Shown one piece after another: positions 44,440 through 52,805 of a stretch of DNA of 64,000 nucleotides. The position numbers were made by a program, and so were the translations under genes. Position 1 is the first letter of the stretch. The number at the start of each line of letters is the position of its first letter. Location of the stretch: NCBI GenBank assembly GCA_963555775.3, contig CAUVWY020000010.1:806001-870000 (forward strand). The letters are read 5' to 3'. The notes below the pieces were generated by a model that did no database searches, was not told where the DNA came from, and saw only the letters and a list, made by a program, of their open reading frames with translations. The DNA comes from JAJEDW01 sp963555775 (GTDB taxonomy: Bacteria; Acidobacteriota; Terriglobia; 20CM-2-55-15).

Positions 44440-44678
44440 AAACCGCGGGCGCAGCGGGCTGTGGAAAGTGCCGCCCCCATGGAAACCCGCTGCAAAGCCA
44501 GCGCGTTCCCACCGTGGCTTGGAAGCCTTCGGCTCCCACACTTCCCACGGCCTCGACGGCGGAATCACTTACAAACCATTAACCCGGGGGTGGGTCCCTT
44601 TTACTCGATCGGGGTGGGTCCTTTTTACGTTGTCAAAGCGAAAGCCACGAACGTGGATACCCCGCACTCCTGGATATC

Positions 44679-45764
44679 ATGCGAGGTGGCCCTGTTGGTG
44701 CCCTTGTCTTCGCGTCTGACGCTATTGCTGGAGATATCTGGCTGCCGGATGGAAGGCGGGTACAACTTGAAAGCGCTACGATTATCGGGCGGCACCGACG
44801 TGTTCTTCGTGCGGCACCAGTGCAAGCGGATTTCTCTTCGGACCCAACCTATGACCGCCAAGCGCGCCTCTTCGGCGATGCCGGACAGGCGATCTTGCGG
44901 GGAACCAAGGTTGGCATCATTGGCTTAGGCGGTGTCGGAATGCTGCTGGCAGAATATTTGGGCCGGCTTGGCGTTGGCCATTTTGTGCTCATCGACCCCG
45001 ATCGGGTCGCGCAATCGAATCTCCCTCGCTTGCCGGGCGCCACGCGCTGGGATGCTTTGATGCCGTTGCGGTACCCAAAGTGGCCCGTATGGTTGGACCG
45101 GGTGGCCGACCGCTGGAGCACCCCGAAAGTCTGGATCGCCGCGCGCGTGATCCGGAAGGCCAACCGAACGGCCAAGATCAGGGTAGCCATGAGGGATGTG
45201 ACAGAGGCTGCCAGTGCGGCCGCACTGTTGGATTGCGACTATTTGTTTCTGGCTGCAAACACGATGAGAGCCCGCTTAGTTTTCAATCAGATTGTGCAAC
45301 AGTATTTCATTCCGGGTGCCCAGGTCGGCAGCAAGGTATCAACAGATCCCGTCAACGGTGCTGTAACGGCCGTCTTCAGCATAGTGCGCCCGGTGACGCC
45401 GGACAGCGGCTGCCTATGGTGCAATCAGGTCATAAATCCAGCGAAACTTCAGGCCGAGGCCCAGACGCAAGGCGAGCGGAAAGCTCAGCGCTATGTGGAT
45501 GAACCAGACGTAGCCGCTCCAAGCGTCATTACCCTAAATGCAATCGGCGCCGCTCATGCTGCGAACGATTTCCTGTTCTATATGACAGGGCTTATGGACC
45601 CGTCGGCTCCAAACTCGTATTTACGCCATATGGCTCTTACTCGCGAAACCAGGCTTGTCCAGCCCCGGCGCGATGAAGGCTGTCTGGAATGCGGTCATGA
45701 CTCTCACAGTCGTTTTGGCCGCGGAGATGCGCGTCGTCTTTCTACGCGAACCAAAGCCACTTGA
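44679..45764 (+). CDS. E1-like ThiF adenylyltransferase with JAB remnant (3' half of split gene)
   Basis: A 361-aa frame. Residues 1 to about 45 are the rest of the JAB domain; homologous codons actually begin at 44649 just after the IS21 target repeat. The ThiF/E1 domain follows: 'KVGIIGLGGVGMLLAEYLGR' (nucleotide-binding loop, 78-97), 'HFVLIDPDRVAQSNLPRL' (ATP site Asp and Arg), 'YLFLAANTMRARLVFNQ', and two CxxC pairs (C245/C248, C335/C338) that likely bind zinc. It would adenylate the C terminus of a ubiquitin-like protein. The E1 domain is whole, so residual activity is possible if translation starts at this ATG, but no ribosome site is evident. Confidence 0.85.
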   Translation: MRGGPVGALVFASDAIAGDIWLPDGRRVQLESATIIGRHRRVLRAAPVQADFSSDPTYDRQARLFGDAGQAILRGTKVGIIGLGGVGMLLAEYLGRLGVGHFVLIDPDRVAQSNLPRLPGATRWDALMPLRYPKWPVWLDRVADRWSTPKVWIAARVIRKANRTAKIRVAMRDVTEAASAAALLDCDYLFLAANTMRARLVFNQIVQQYFIPGAQVGSKVSTDPVNGAVTAVFSIVRPVTPDSGCLWCNQVINPAKLQAEAQTQGERKAQRYVDEPDVAAPSVITLNAIGAAHAANDFLFYMTGLMDPSAPNSYLRHMALTRETRLVQPRRDEGCLECGHDSHSRFGRGDARRLSTRTKAT

Positions 45765-46238
45765 ACTCCGGAATCCCGTGCTAGCATGGCAACCAAGGCT
45801 CGATCGCCGATGAGCGTTCACGCATTTCATGTTGCGTTCGACGTTGGCGGTCGTCCGAAAGTGTAGGAATTTGGATCTTCACTGCACGCTACATCTTGTG
45901 GTCATTGCTGGATGTCTACGAAACCCCACAGGCCGTAAAGTGCTGCTTGGCGGTAAGTTTGCTGGCGGCCGATGATGACGATTACACAAAAATAAGGTCG
46001 GCGACCGTCCAGAAATGTTCATTCTTCCGCGATCGTTTACGGGCGGGGTTTGCGGTGACCATCGTTGGCCGGGTTTGAAGTGACCACTGAGGTTGGAAGA
46101 ACGGACCGGATTGGAACAGAAGCGTTCTCTTGTGCAATTTCGTCCATCGCTGGTCTTTCAGAGCAGGTCTAAACCGTCGGCGGGGGCGATAATTGGGGCT
46201 GACGGATCTCCGAAATCAGCCAAAACCGGCAACCGGTT
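45765..46238 (+). other. Decayed region after the ubiquitin-like operon
   Basis: No convincing gene. A 26-codon frame from the ATG at 45786 ('SVHAFHVAFDVGGRPKV') stops at 45864 and may be the 5' stump of a further operon member. Around 46035-46085 two 'CGGGTTTG..GTGACCA' direct repeats look like transposon end sites, but no element can be defined. Confidence 0.35.
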
Positions 46239-46892
46239 TCAGGCGTCAATCGGCGATCTTCGTTCGTCTTTTTCTCTCAGTGTCGACATGCCGTCGTTGG
46301 AAATCACACCTTCCGAAACCGTAGCCAGCAGGCAGTGATTACCAAGACTCAGAACCTGTAGTGATACGGCCTGAAGGCCGGCCCCTTTCCAGCAGAATTC
46401 TCTGGCGGAAACCGTGGACTGTGTCTGCTGTGCGCGCGCGAACACATCAACGTCCTGCCGGGAACTTGTCCACGGGCACGGCCCCACAAACCAGAGTTCA
46501 CGTGCCTTCCCTTTCTTTTCCCACAGACCGATCGATCTGTTCCAGATCCGCAGATCCTTACGCAGACGGAGAGCAGCGGCATGCAAGGACACTCGGAAAT
46601 GACTCGCTGCGATACGCAGGCTGGCGGGCGTTTCCCCTTGAAGGCTCGGGGCATAGCGGAATACCTCGTCTGCAGGCATCAGCAACTCCGCCGCGATGAG
46701 ATCGCAAGCCTTTTCCAGATCCGAATCGTCGGTACAGTCGCGTTTGCCTTTGACCTCAAGTTCCAAAAGGAGATGACCAATTTCGTGGGCAAGGCTGAAT
46801 AGGACCGTGAATTCCGGGACGAAGACCGAATGGTGGAATTCGGTTTTCGTTCCGGAATCCCGCAGGAATTCGACGGATGACAGACGGCGGAA
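46239..46892 (-). pseudogene. ImmA/IrrE metallo-endopeptidase, 5'-truncated
   Basis: In one frame (no start codon, bounded upstream by the TGA at 46893) the sequence reads 'VLFSLAHEIGHLLLELEV', 'DLEKACDLIAAELLMPADEV' and 'LRIAASHFRVSLHAAALRL', a second ImmA/IrrE-type peptidase with an intact HEIGH and third-ligand helix. The N-terminal 70 or so residues are missing and a 21-bp inverted repeat (46811-46858) occupies their place. The only start-like codon, TTG at 46766, lies after the active site. It is therefore most likely non-functional. It resembles the gene at 38166 in type but not closely in sequence. Confidence 0.65.
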
Positions 46893-47531
46893 TCAGAGCG
46901 GGCGAATCTGCACGTTCCTGAACTTCACGATCCCAGAGCCGTACTGCAATCCAATGGGACCATCCTGGAACATGTCGTCTTCCACGTTTACGGTCTCGAC
47001 GCCATTGTACGTGACCACCAGATTCGTGCCGTCCGCGCGGATCTCGAAGGTATTCCATTGGCCGCCGGCATCGATGCTTTCCGAGGGTGGCGCGATGTTC
47101 ACGATCGACCCGGTCCGATACGTTTGATCCGGACGGGTATCGTATATGTTCACTTCGTACGCGTTCTCGGCATTGATCGCCTCGGGCTCCTGGGAGCGGA
47201 TGAACACCCCGCTGTTGGCGGGTTCGTCGACCCAGAACTCCAACATCAGTTCAAAGTCCGAGTAGGACTCCGGCGTTACCAGAAAACTCTGTCCCCCCAT
47301 GTCGGCCATCACGGAACCGTCGCTTTCGTCCAGCGACCAGTTGGCATCGCCAACAATGTTCCAGCCATCGAGCGTGGAGCCGTCAAACAGGACAGTCCAT
47401 TCCGCCTCTGCGGGTTCGGCAGCCGCGGCGGGCTCGGTGGTTTCGGCAGGCGCGCCGCCTTCGTCCGGTTGGCAGCCAAAGACGCCCAGAACGATCAATC
47501 CGCAAAGAAACAGGTGTGTGTGTTTTTTCAT
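46893..47531 (-). CDS. DUF1080 lipoprotein (3-keto-disaccharide hydrolase family)
   Basis: A 212-aa lipoprotein with lipobox 'LIVLGVFGCQPDE' (Cys about residue 20), a short Ala/Glu linker, then a concanavalin-like DUF1080 domain: 'WTVLFDGSTLDGWNIVGDAN', 'YSDFELMLEFWVDEPANSGV', 'GSIVNIAPPSESIDAGGQWN' and a closing 'GIVKFRNVQIRPL'. Members hydrolyse 3-keto-glycosides or act as carbohydrate-binding jelly rolls. It is the last gene of the minus-strand cluster from 51593, with 64 bp between it and the next 'GHWEGDTLV' gene. Confidence 0.85.
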   Translation of the reverse strand: MKKHTHLFLCGLIVLGVFGCQPDEGGAPAETTEPAAAAEPAEAEWTVLFDGSTLDGWNIVGDANWSLDESDGSVMADMGGQSFLVTPESYSDFELMLEFWVDEPANSGVFIRSQEPEAINAENAYEVNIYDTRPDQTYRTGSIVNIAPPSESIDAGGQWNTFEIRADGTNLVVTYNGVETVNVEDDMFQDGPIGLQYGSGIVKFRNVQIRPL

Positions 47532-47595
47532 TGAATCTCCTCGAAGAACGCCGGGTGGAGGATCGAATCGTGGCCGTGCAAACTGGAGGCGGATT

Positions 47596-48438
47596 TCAGG
47601 GAACGACGCGATACGCCCGGTCCACTGCCTCCTCGGTCCCGATCATCAGGTCCGACGCGAAGTTGTTGTCCTGACAGACATACTCGAAATTTTCCCAGCC
47701 CGGAGTCCAGACCAGATAGAAACCCGAAGTCCACGGGCGGGTGTACGCCCCCGGATCTTCGATCGTGATCTCGTAAGTCATCCGCTCCAGGCTGGTACGC
47801 GTGAAGCGCTCCACCAGGTGGAGTTCTTCGGTATGAGGGAAGCCCCTCCGGTCCATCCAGAAGCGTTCATTGAAACCGACTGTATCGACCACCAACGTGT
47901 CGCCTTCCCAATGCCCGATTGAGTGTCCGTAATAGCTGGGCGTGAGGTCCTCGGGATGTCCCCCCCCGATATGGATCGTGCGGTAGGAATGTGGACCGCC
48001 GACGTCGAAGATGTAAACTTGGTCGAGGTCCTTGAGTTCGACCACCTCGACTCCGTATGGCGTCTGGAACGGACGCGCTCCGCCCGACGCCTTGCACCGG
48101 GCATGCGGTTCGAACCGGTTCTGCCCGCGATAGTCCAGTACCGCCCGGGCCCACGGTTTCAACGGCACTTCGCTGAACGTCGGACGCCCGGGATAGAACG
48201 ACTGCTCATAGGAGGGGCCGGTCAGGTCGTCGTTGTCCGCCAGGTTGGCCCATGCGCCTCCAAGCGGGAACCAGAAACCTGTCTCACCCTCACGCGCACT
48301 GATATTGATGCTTCCGTCCTCAAGCCGAGGGGCGGGTTCTGCGGTTGCGGGGTCGAACGGCGGCCCGCCTCTTTGAGCTATTCCAGGGACGGCCACTGAC
48401 AACACCACACACGTTGCGATCCAGATTCTGATTCTCAT
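47596..48438 (-). CDS. Exported 'GHWEGDTLV' family protein
   Basis: A 280-aa protein with a signal peptide (residues 1-21) and the motifs 'ARCKASGGARPFQTPYGVEV', 'SYYGHSIGHWEGDTLVVDTV', 'GFNERFWMDRRGFPHTEELH' and 'IEDPGAYTRPWTSGFYLVW', ending in 'RAYRVVP'. It is closely related to the gene at 49014 and more distantly to those at 1539 and 2587. Function unknown. The invariant 'C/CK-GGAR' and 'GHWEGDTLV.DTvGFNE' blocks look like active-site or ligand segments, but this is inference. Confidence 0.75.
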   Translation of the reverse strand: MRIRIWIATCVVLSVAVPGIAQRGGPPFDPATAEPAPRLEDGSINISAREGETGFWFPLGGAWANLADNDDLTGPSYEQSFYPGRPTFSEVPLKPWARAVLDYRGQNRFEPHARCKASGGARPFQTPYGVEVVELKDLDQVYIFDVGGPHSYRTIHIGGGHPEDLTPSYYGHSIGHWEGDTLVVDTVGFNERFWMDRRGFPHTEELHLVERFTRTSLERMTYEITIEDPGAYTRPWTSGFYLVWTPGWENFEYVCQDNNFASDLMIGTEEAVDRAYRVVP

Positions 48439-48597
48439 TCGATGCTCCTGCCTGTCGATGCCTGTTTATCGTGGTGCGGCAACGGTGTCGACCGTCAATT
48501 CCCGCGCGCTCGTCGTGCGCAACCTGAAATCGGACCAAGACGCGGGAACGCTCCGGGCCCGACCGGAATCGGGAGGGGCGGGAGAGGGATGGAATTT

Positions 48598-49005
48598 CTA
48601 GTCTTCTCTCGTAATGCTGAAATCCGAAATCGAGTCGCCGTTGCGCCATGTCCCCGAAATCCTGCGGTTCCTGAAACCGGCATCTTCCACGGCGCCCTCG
48701 GCAAGATGGGTGACCCTGTTTCCCGAAGCATCCACACCCGCGGCCTCGATCTGCACGGTCCAGTTCGTAGAATCCAGGGTTGCCTCAACAACGGCCGAAT
48801 TCGGGCCGGGGTCCATGATCCCGGCGACATCGTTGCCGTCAAACCTCAAAATTATCGTCACCTGATTCCGGGCGCCTTCCGGTCCCCATTCGCCATACCA
48901 TGTGCCCGTCAGCGGGTGTCCTTCCTGGGCCGCCGCCACCGCCAACGCGGCCACCGGCAAGGCAATCAACAGCAAAACCACAGCTACGCTCAGTCGCATT
49001 CTCAT
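48598..49005 (-). CDS. Small exported beta-rich protein
   Basis: A 135-aa secreted protein with a signal peptide (residues 1 to about 27). The mature part begins 'EGHPLTGTWYGEWGPEGARN' and has alternating beta strands ('VTIILRFDGNDVAG', 'WTVQIEAAG', 'RISGTWRNGDSISDFSITRE'), resembling small lipocalin-like or DUF-type barrels. ATGs at 49017, 49005 and 48999 are all possible; the first overlaps the upstream stop as ATGA, the last is best spaced from GGTGAG. It is co-transcribed with the gene at 49014. Function unknown. Confidence 0.65.
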   Translation of the reverse strand: MRMRLSVAVVLLLIALPVAALAVAAAQEGHPLTGTWYGEWGPEGARNQVTIILRFDGNDVAGIMDPGPNSAVVEATLDSTNWTVQIEAAGVDASGNRVTHLAEGAVEDAGFRNRRISGTWRNGDSISDFSITRED

Positions 49006-49013
49006 CTCACCGA

Positions 49014-49895
49014 TCATGGGACGATCTGATAGACACGGTCCCCGGACCTTGACGGGTCCATCTCCAGGGCAATGGCCTGATTGTTCTCCTGGCAGATGTA
49101 CTCGTACAGTTCTTCGTCAACCCACTCCAGGAAGAACCCCGTCTTCCAGGTTTCGGTGTACGCACCCGGATCATCGATCGTCATTTCGTACATCATGGTG
49201 CCGAAATTTGTTCGCGTCAGCCGCTCGATGAGGTGGAGCCGGTCGGTGTGGGGCATGCCCTGCCGGTCCATCCAGAATCTCTCGTTGAAGCCGACGGTGT
49301 CGATGACCAGGGTGTCCCCTTCCCAGTGTCCGACGGAGTGTCCGTAGTAGCTGGACACCAGATCGTCGGGATGCTCCCGGCCGTCCATGTAGATGATTCT
49401 CCATGTATGCAGGTTGCCGTCGAACTGGAGCATCGTCTGCGTTTCAGGCAGGTCCACGAACTCCACGCCGAACGGGCTGATGTAGGGTCGCGCCCCGCCC
49501 GAAGGCTTGCAACGGATATACGGTTCATACAGGTTGGTTTCGCGGTACGCGTACAGCGTGCGCGCCCAGGGCTGGAAGGGAACCTCGTCGTCGGTCAATT
49601 TCCCGGGAAACGCGGGGCCCGAAAATGCGGCACGGCCTTGCCGGTCATTCACCGTAATGGGGATACCGACCGGGTCGGCCAGAAGCGGACGGCCCCAGGG
49701 TTGCCAGATGCCCCGCTCTCCCGGAGGCGCGCCGAAATTCACCCGGCCGTCCGGCCAGCGCGGTGCCGGCCGTTCATCAAGAACATCGGCGGACGGGATA
49801 TCCGCGCCGGCTTGTGCAAATAGAGGTTGCGCCATTAGCGGCGCAACGGCCAGAATCCCCAGTACGGCCCACGCCGCAGTCAGACGATGACGCAC
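49014..49895 (-). CDS. Exported 'GHWEGDTLV' family protein
   Basis: A 293-aa paralogue of the gene at 47596: signal peptide (residues 1-27), 'PRWPDGRVNFGAPPGERGIW', 'YIRCKPSGGARPYISPFGVE', 'SSYYGHSVGHWEGDTLVIDT', 'GFNERFWMDRQGMPHTDRLH', 'IDDPGAYTETWKTGFFLEW' and a final 'DRVYQIVP'. 'GERG.W' near the mature N terminus is shared with the fused protein at 50466. It lies 25 bp downstream of a DUF6152 gene in the same operon. Function unknown. Confidence 0.75.
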   Translation of the reverse strand: MRHRLTAAWAVLGILAVAPLMAQPLFAQAGADIPSADVLDERPAPRWPDGRVNFGAPPGERGIWQPWGRPLLADPVGIPITVNDRQGRAAFSGPAFPGKLTDDEVPFQPWARTLYAYRETNLYEPYIRCKPSGGARPYISPFGVEFVDLPETQTMLQFDGNLHTWRIIYMDGREHPDDLVSSYYGHSVGHWEGDTLVIDTVGFNERFWMDRQGMPHTDRLHLIERLTRTNFGTMMYEMTIDDPGAYTETWKTGFFLEWVDEELYEYICQENNQAIALEMDPSRSGDRVYQIVP

Positions 49896-49920
49896 GATAG
49901 CAACCTCCTGTTACGGTCCG

Positions 49921-50340
49921 TTACTGTTCCGGTTCGCTGGACGCAGCGCCGAACAACTGACCGGTCCGGATAATCGTCACGTTCCTGGCGTTCACACGAT
50001 TGCTTCCGTCCCGGGCCAGACTACCCTCAACCTCTATTTCCTCGCCAAGTTCGAGCGAGTCCCGGTTCCACCCATTAGCGTAGAGACTTGTCGGCGAACC
50101 CATCTCGAAACCCCAGTCTTCGAGTTGGCCGTCCTCATCGGGAACGTTGAGGTAGACCCATGTGTGCGGGTTCGTCCACTGGACCCGCGTGACGTATCCG
50201 GTGATGGTGACCGGCTTGTTCGCGTCGAATTCGGTGGCAAATGCATGATGCGCGGCAACCGGCGCCGTGAACGTGGCAGCGGTTAGAACCACAGCCAAAA
50301 CGAAGGCCAAACAACCAAATATTCGCAAACTCATCGGCAT
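49921..50340 (-). CDS. DUF6152 family exported protein
   Basis: A 139-aa protein with signal peptide (residues 1-30) and 'AHHAFATEFDANKPVTITGY', 'VTRVQWTNPHTWVYLNVPDE', 'LYANGWNRDSLELGEEIEVE' and 'RDGSNRVNARNVTI'. It is the homologue of the protein at 1096-1518 and of the first half of the fused protein upstream. It again precedes a 'GHWEGDTLV' gene, repeating the pairing seen at the left end of the window. MITE-like repeat D lies between it and the fused gene. Confidence 0.85.
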   Translation of the reverse strand: MPMSLRIFGCLAFVLAVVLTAATFTAPVAAHHAFATEFDANKPVTITGYVTRVQWTNPHTWVYLNVPDEDGQLEDWGFEMGSPTSLYANGWNRDSLELGEEIEVEGSLARDGSNRVNARNVTIIRTGQLFGAASSEPEQ

Positions 50341-50415
50341 TTCTCCTGTTTACGGAACGCTCGAATCGAGTGTTTTCGAATCGCGGTGACAAGTCAAACT
50401 TAAATTTCCCACGTC

Positions 50416-50467
50416 GCCCGCCTTTTTCACGGCTTTTCGTCGCAAAAACCCGTGAAACAGGCGGCTT
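50416..50467. repeat. Minimal palindromic copy (D) of the MITE-like family
   Basis: A 52-bp palindrome made of two inverted copies of the left end of elements A-C: GCCCGCCTTTTTCACGGCTT and, inverted, AAACCCGTGAAACAGGCGGC. No internal core. The TAA stop of the fused gene (50466-50468) lies at its edge, so it may act as a transcript-end hairpin for that gene. Confidence 0.65.
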
Positions 50468-51593
50468 AGGGCCGATTGTCCTGACAAAAGTATCTCGCCA
50501 ACTCCTGGTCAGGAATCCACTCCAGAGTCCAGGATGAAGTCCAGGGTCTGGTGTAGGCCCACGGATCGTCGATCGTGACTTCATACCTCAGCGTGTTGTA
50601 GTCGGGTCGCGAGATGCGCTCGACCAAATGCAACTGCTCGGTATGCGGAACCCCTCCGTTGCTGAACCAGAAATCTTCGTTGAAATCTATTGTGTCGACG
50701 ACCAGCGTGTCCCCTTCCCATTCCGCGACGGCACGGCCGTAATAGAGGGGATGCCCGAAATCGATCTGAGCCGGGTCATCCTGATCGCGGCCGTCCAGAT
50801 AAATGTAACGCCAATTGTGATTCCCGCCGCCGATCATCACCCAGATGCGTTCCCGGGATTGCTCCTGAATGAACTGCACGCCATGGGGAAGCTGAAACTG
50901 GCGCGGTCCACCGGGCGGCTTGCAATAGAGGAACAGCGGATCGTCTTTCAACGCGTCCCGCTGGCGCAGTTCGTACAGATCCCGCGCCCATTGCCTGAAC
51001 GGGGCCACACGATCCACGTCATCGATGTCGGCGAGAAGGCCATTGGCATCCATGGCAACCTCGCCTCCGTCCACCCCGGTCTCCACCAGGGCCGTCAGGC
51101 TCGGGTTTCCCCAATATCCACGCTCGCCCGGCGCGGGACCGAGCCGGGGAACGCCGTTCGGCCAGCGGGGAGTTTCACGCGGGGCCGCATCGGAAACCTC
51201 CGGTTGCGATTCTGTCAGAGCGAACAACCTCGTTCCGGTACTTGCCAGGACGAGGGAGTTTCCCCAGATCTGATCGCTACCGTCCCTGGCAACGATGCCA
51301 TCCACGGAGATCGTGTCGCCAACCTCGAGGGCATCCCTGTCCCAACCGCTTCGCTGAAGATCGAGTTGGCTTTCCAGTTCGACGGCCCACGCCGTGGTCA
51401 CCAGACCATCCTGCACGTCCATGAAGATGTGAACGTGTGGATTCAGCCAATCGACCTTTGTGACCAACCCGGTCAGCGTGAGCGATTGGCCGGGGTCGAA
51501 CTTTGCCTCAATCGCATGGTGCGAAAACAGCGGCCCGGCCACCAGAAACAGAATGACCGCGATGGCGAAGAACGCGGACGCAAGGTGTTTCAT
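50466..51593 (-). CDS. Fusion of DUF6152 and 'GHWEGDTLV' domains, exported
   Basis: A 375-aa secreted protein. After a signal peptide (residues 1-24) the sequence 'SHHAIEAKFDPGQSLTLTGL', 'VTKVDWLNPHVHIFMDVQDG' and 'QRSGWDRDALEVGDTISVDG' is a DUF6152 domain (about 25-120). From about 140 it continues 'PRWPNGVPRLGPAPGERGYW', 'YCKPPGGPRQFQLPHGVQFI', 'AVAEWEGDTLVVDTIDFNED', 'IDDPWAYTRPWTSSWTLEW', the family seen at 49014. The two domains are separate neighbouring genes elsewhere in the window, so this is a natural gene fusion linking them functionally. It is first in the minus-strand cluster. Confidence 0.82.
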   Translation of the reverse strand: MKHLASAFFAIAVILFLVAGPLFSHHAIEAKFDPGQSLTLTGLVTKVDWLNPHVHIFMDVQDGLVTTAWAVELESQLDLQRSGWDRDALEVGDTISVDGIVARDGSDQIWGNSLVLASTGTRLFALTESQPEVSDAAPRETPRWPNGVPRLGPAPGERGYWGNPSLTALVETGVDGGEVAMDANGLLADIDDVDRVAPFRQWARDLYELRQRDALKDDPLFLYCKPPGGPRQFQLPHGVQFIQEQSRERIWVMIGGGNHNWRYIYLDGRDQDDPAQIDFGHPLYYGRAVAEWEGDTLVVDTIDFNEDFWFSNGGVPHTEQLHLVERISRPDYNTLRYEVTIDDPWAYTRPWTSSWTLEWIPDQELARYFCQDNRP

Positions 51594-52577
51594 CGATCAT
51601 CTCCTGGCGTAGCGGGAAACCCGCGAAAACACCGGCTTCCGCACAAGAAAACCAGCCGTGCGGCACAAGCTGCATCAAGAATACGAAACACGCCACTCGA
51701 TGGCAATCGAAGTCTCATTCGCGGGTTGCCGCGATGTTCCGGTTTGGGTTCCCGGGACAGTCTAACCGATTCGCCTGCCGGCTTCTTTTCAAACTGGCGA
51801 TCGACGAAAACATCCGGGGCAACAGCGCCCGAAGCCGAGGAAACCGTGAAGGTGTCCACGCCGTTCAGAATTTGGCGGTACGCGCGACGGTGTTTACGGC
51901 TCGACGGCGATCCGGCAGGTCCGGCGCAACGGGGCCTTCCAGGAGATCCGATTCAACGGTCTGGCACTGGATGGTACCAAGGCCGGGCGCGTAAGCGCGG
52001 AAGGTTTCCGGTGGTCCTGTCCGCGGCGTAAACGACGGTCGGCGATCTGGCGGCCGCGGCGGCCAGCGTGAGCCGCACGACCACGGGGTTACCCTGCGCC
52101 TCGCACACAGTTGGCAGGGGCGCGCCGGCCATCGCAATTCGAAAATTCAAGCCTGCGGTCAGGATGTCACACCCGATGCTGGCCGCGGCCAGGGGGTCCG
52201 AAGGTTTGACTGTTTCGTTCGCCAGGCGTGGGTAGCGGACCGTGGTCCGGACTTGTGTGTCCAGAAACATTCTGATCACCGGAGGGCTTTTCCCGAGGGC
52301 CAGTGCGGAGGGTGCAAAGGGTTGACGCATGTCATGCTCAGCGGAGGCGACGTGATCGCAAGACACACCAAGATCGACGACTGCATTGCCGTGACAAGCA
52401 CCCGAAAGGCCGGTCATCGCGTCATATGAAACAGGATATGTGACGGTCCAAATGCTGTAGAATCTGCGGACATTCCGAAGTCTTGTCGGACACGGGAAGA
52501 TCATTGACGAGCGAGGTAAAAATTGGCAGACAAACTGCCCCCCACAGAATCGTTGACCACAGAAGTGCCGAGATATC
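51594..52577. other. 984-bp region without a confident gene
   Basis: A minus-strand frame (51953-52504) and a second frame downstream could be joined by one frameshift near 52020 to give about 200 residues ('VVVRLTLAAAAARSPTVVYA' then 'FRAYAPGLGTIQCQTVESDL'). This suggests a decayed secreted or carbohydrate-active protein, but I cannot identify it. The rest shows no recognisable coding or repeat structure. Confidence 0.35.
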
Positions 52578-52805
52578 GTGAAAGTATGGCCGGGTTATCG
52601 CAGGCATCGCTTGAAACTATGTCGGTACTTTTACCGCATTTTCATGTTTCTTGGTGACCTGATATTGAGATATGGCATTTCGTTGAGCTATCTGTCGCAA
52701 TCGCTGGACGGGAAAAGCGAGGCGGCCATAGCGTTGATCGTGCAAAAGATCGGGATGGAGTTTGGGCTCATATCGCCGGAAAGTTTTCTCCGAGCCGGTT
52801 CCTAG
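52578..52805 (+). CDS. Short hypothetical protein ending at a MITE
   Basis: A 75-codon frame with a GTG start. The product has a basic N terminus and a hydrophobic stretch ('FYRIFMFLGDLILRYGISLS'), then 'EAAIALIVQKIGMEFGLISP'. The TAG stop is provided by the first bases of the CTAG-bounded MITE, so it may be the surviving start of a longer gene. No family recognised and no clear ribosome site. Confidence 0.25.
   Translation: MKVWPGYRRHRLKLCRYFYRIFMFLGDLILRYGISLSYLSQSLDGKSEAAIALIVQKIGMEFGLISPESFLRAGS

Larger units (their letters stand above)
41996..44641 (+). mobile_element. IS21 family insertion sequence
   Basis: A 2646-bp complete element inserted in the JAB-E1 gene. The ends are imperfect inverted repeats sharing AACGTAAAA and GGACCCACC. 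Two GGACCCACC-type repeats occur inside each end, the multiple transposase-binding sites usual for IS21. It is flanked by the 7-bp direct repeat AAGCCAC at 41989-41995 and 44642-44648. It encodes istA and istB in the same direction as the host operon. Bases 44440-44641 are non-coding end sequence. Confidence 0.92.

Noticed and set aside
40477..45764. Assignment to the characterised BilABCD (ISG15-like) anti-phage system
   Set aside because: The modifier here is a three-repeat Multi_ubiq protein and the JAB and E1 are fused; gene order and content differ, so only the broader ubiquitin-like class is claimed.
51953..52504. 183-codon minus-strand frame
   Set aside because: No start context, no recognised domain, and the probable homologous part changes frame near 52020; noted as possible decay only.
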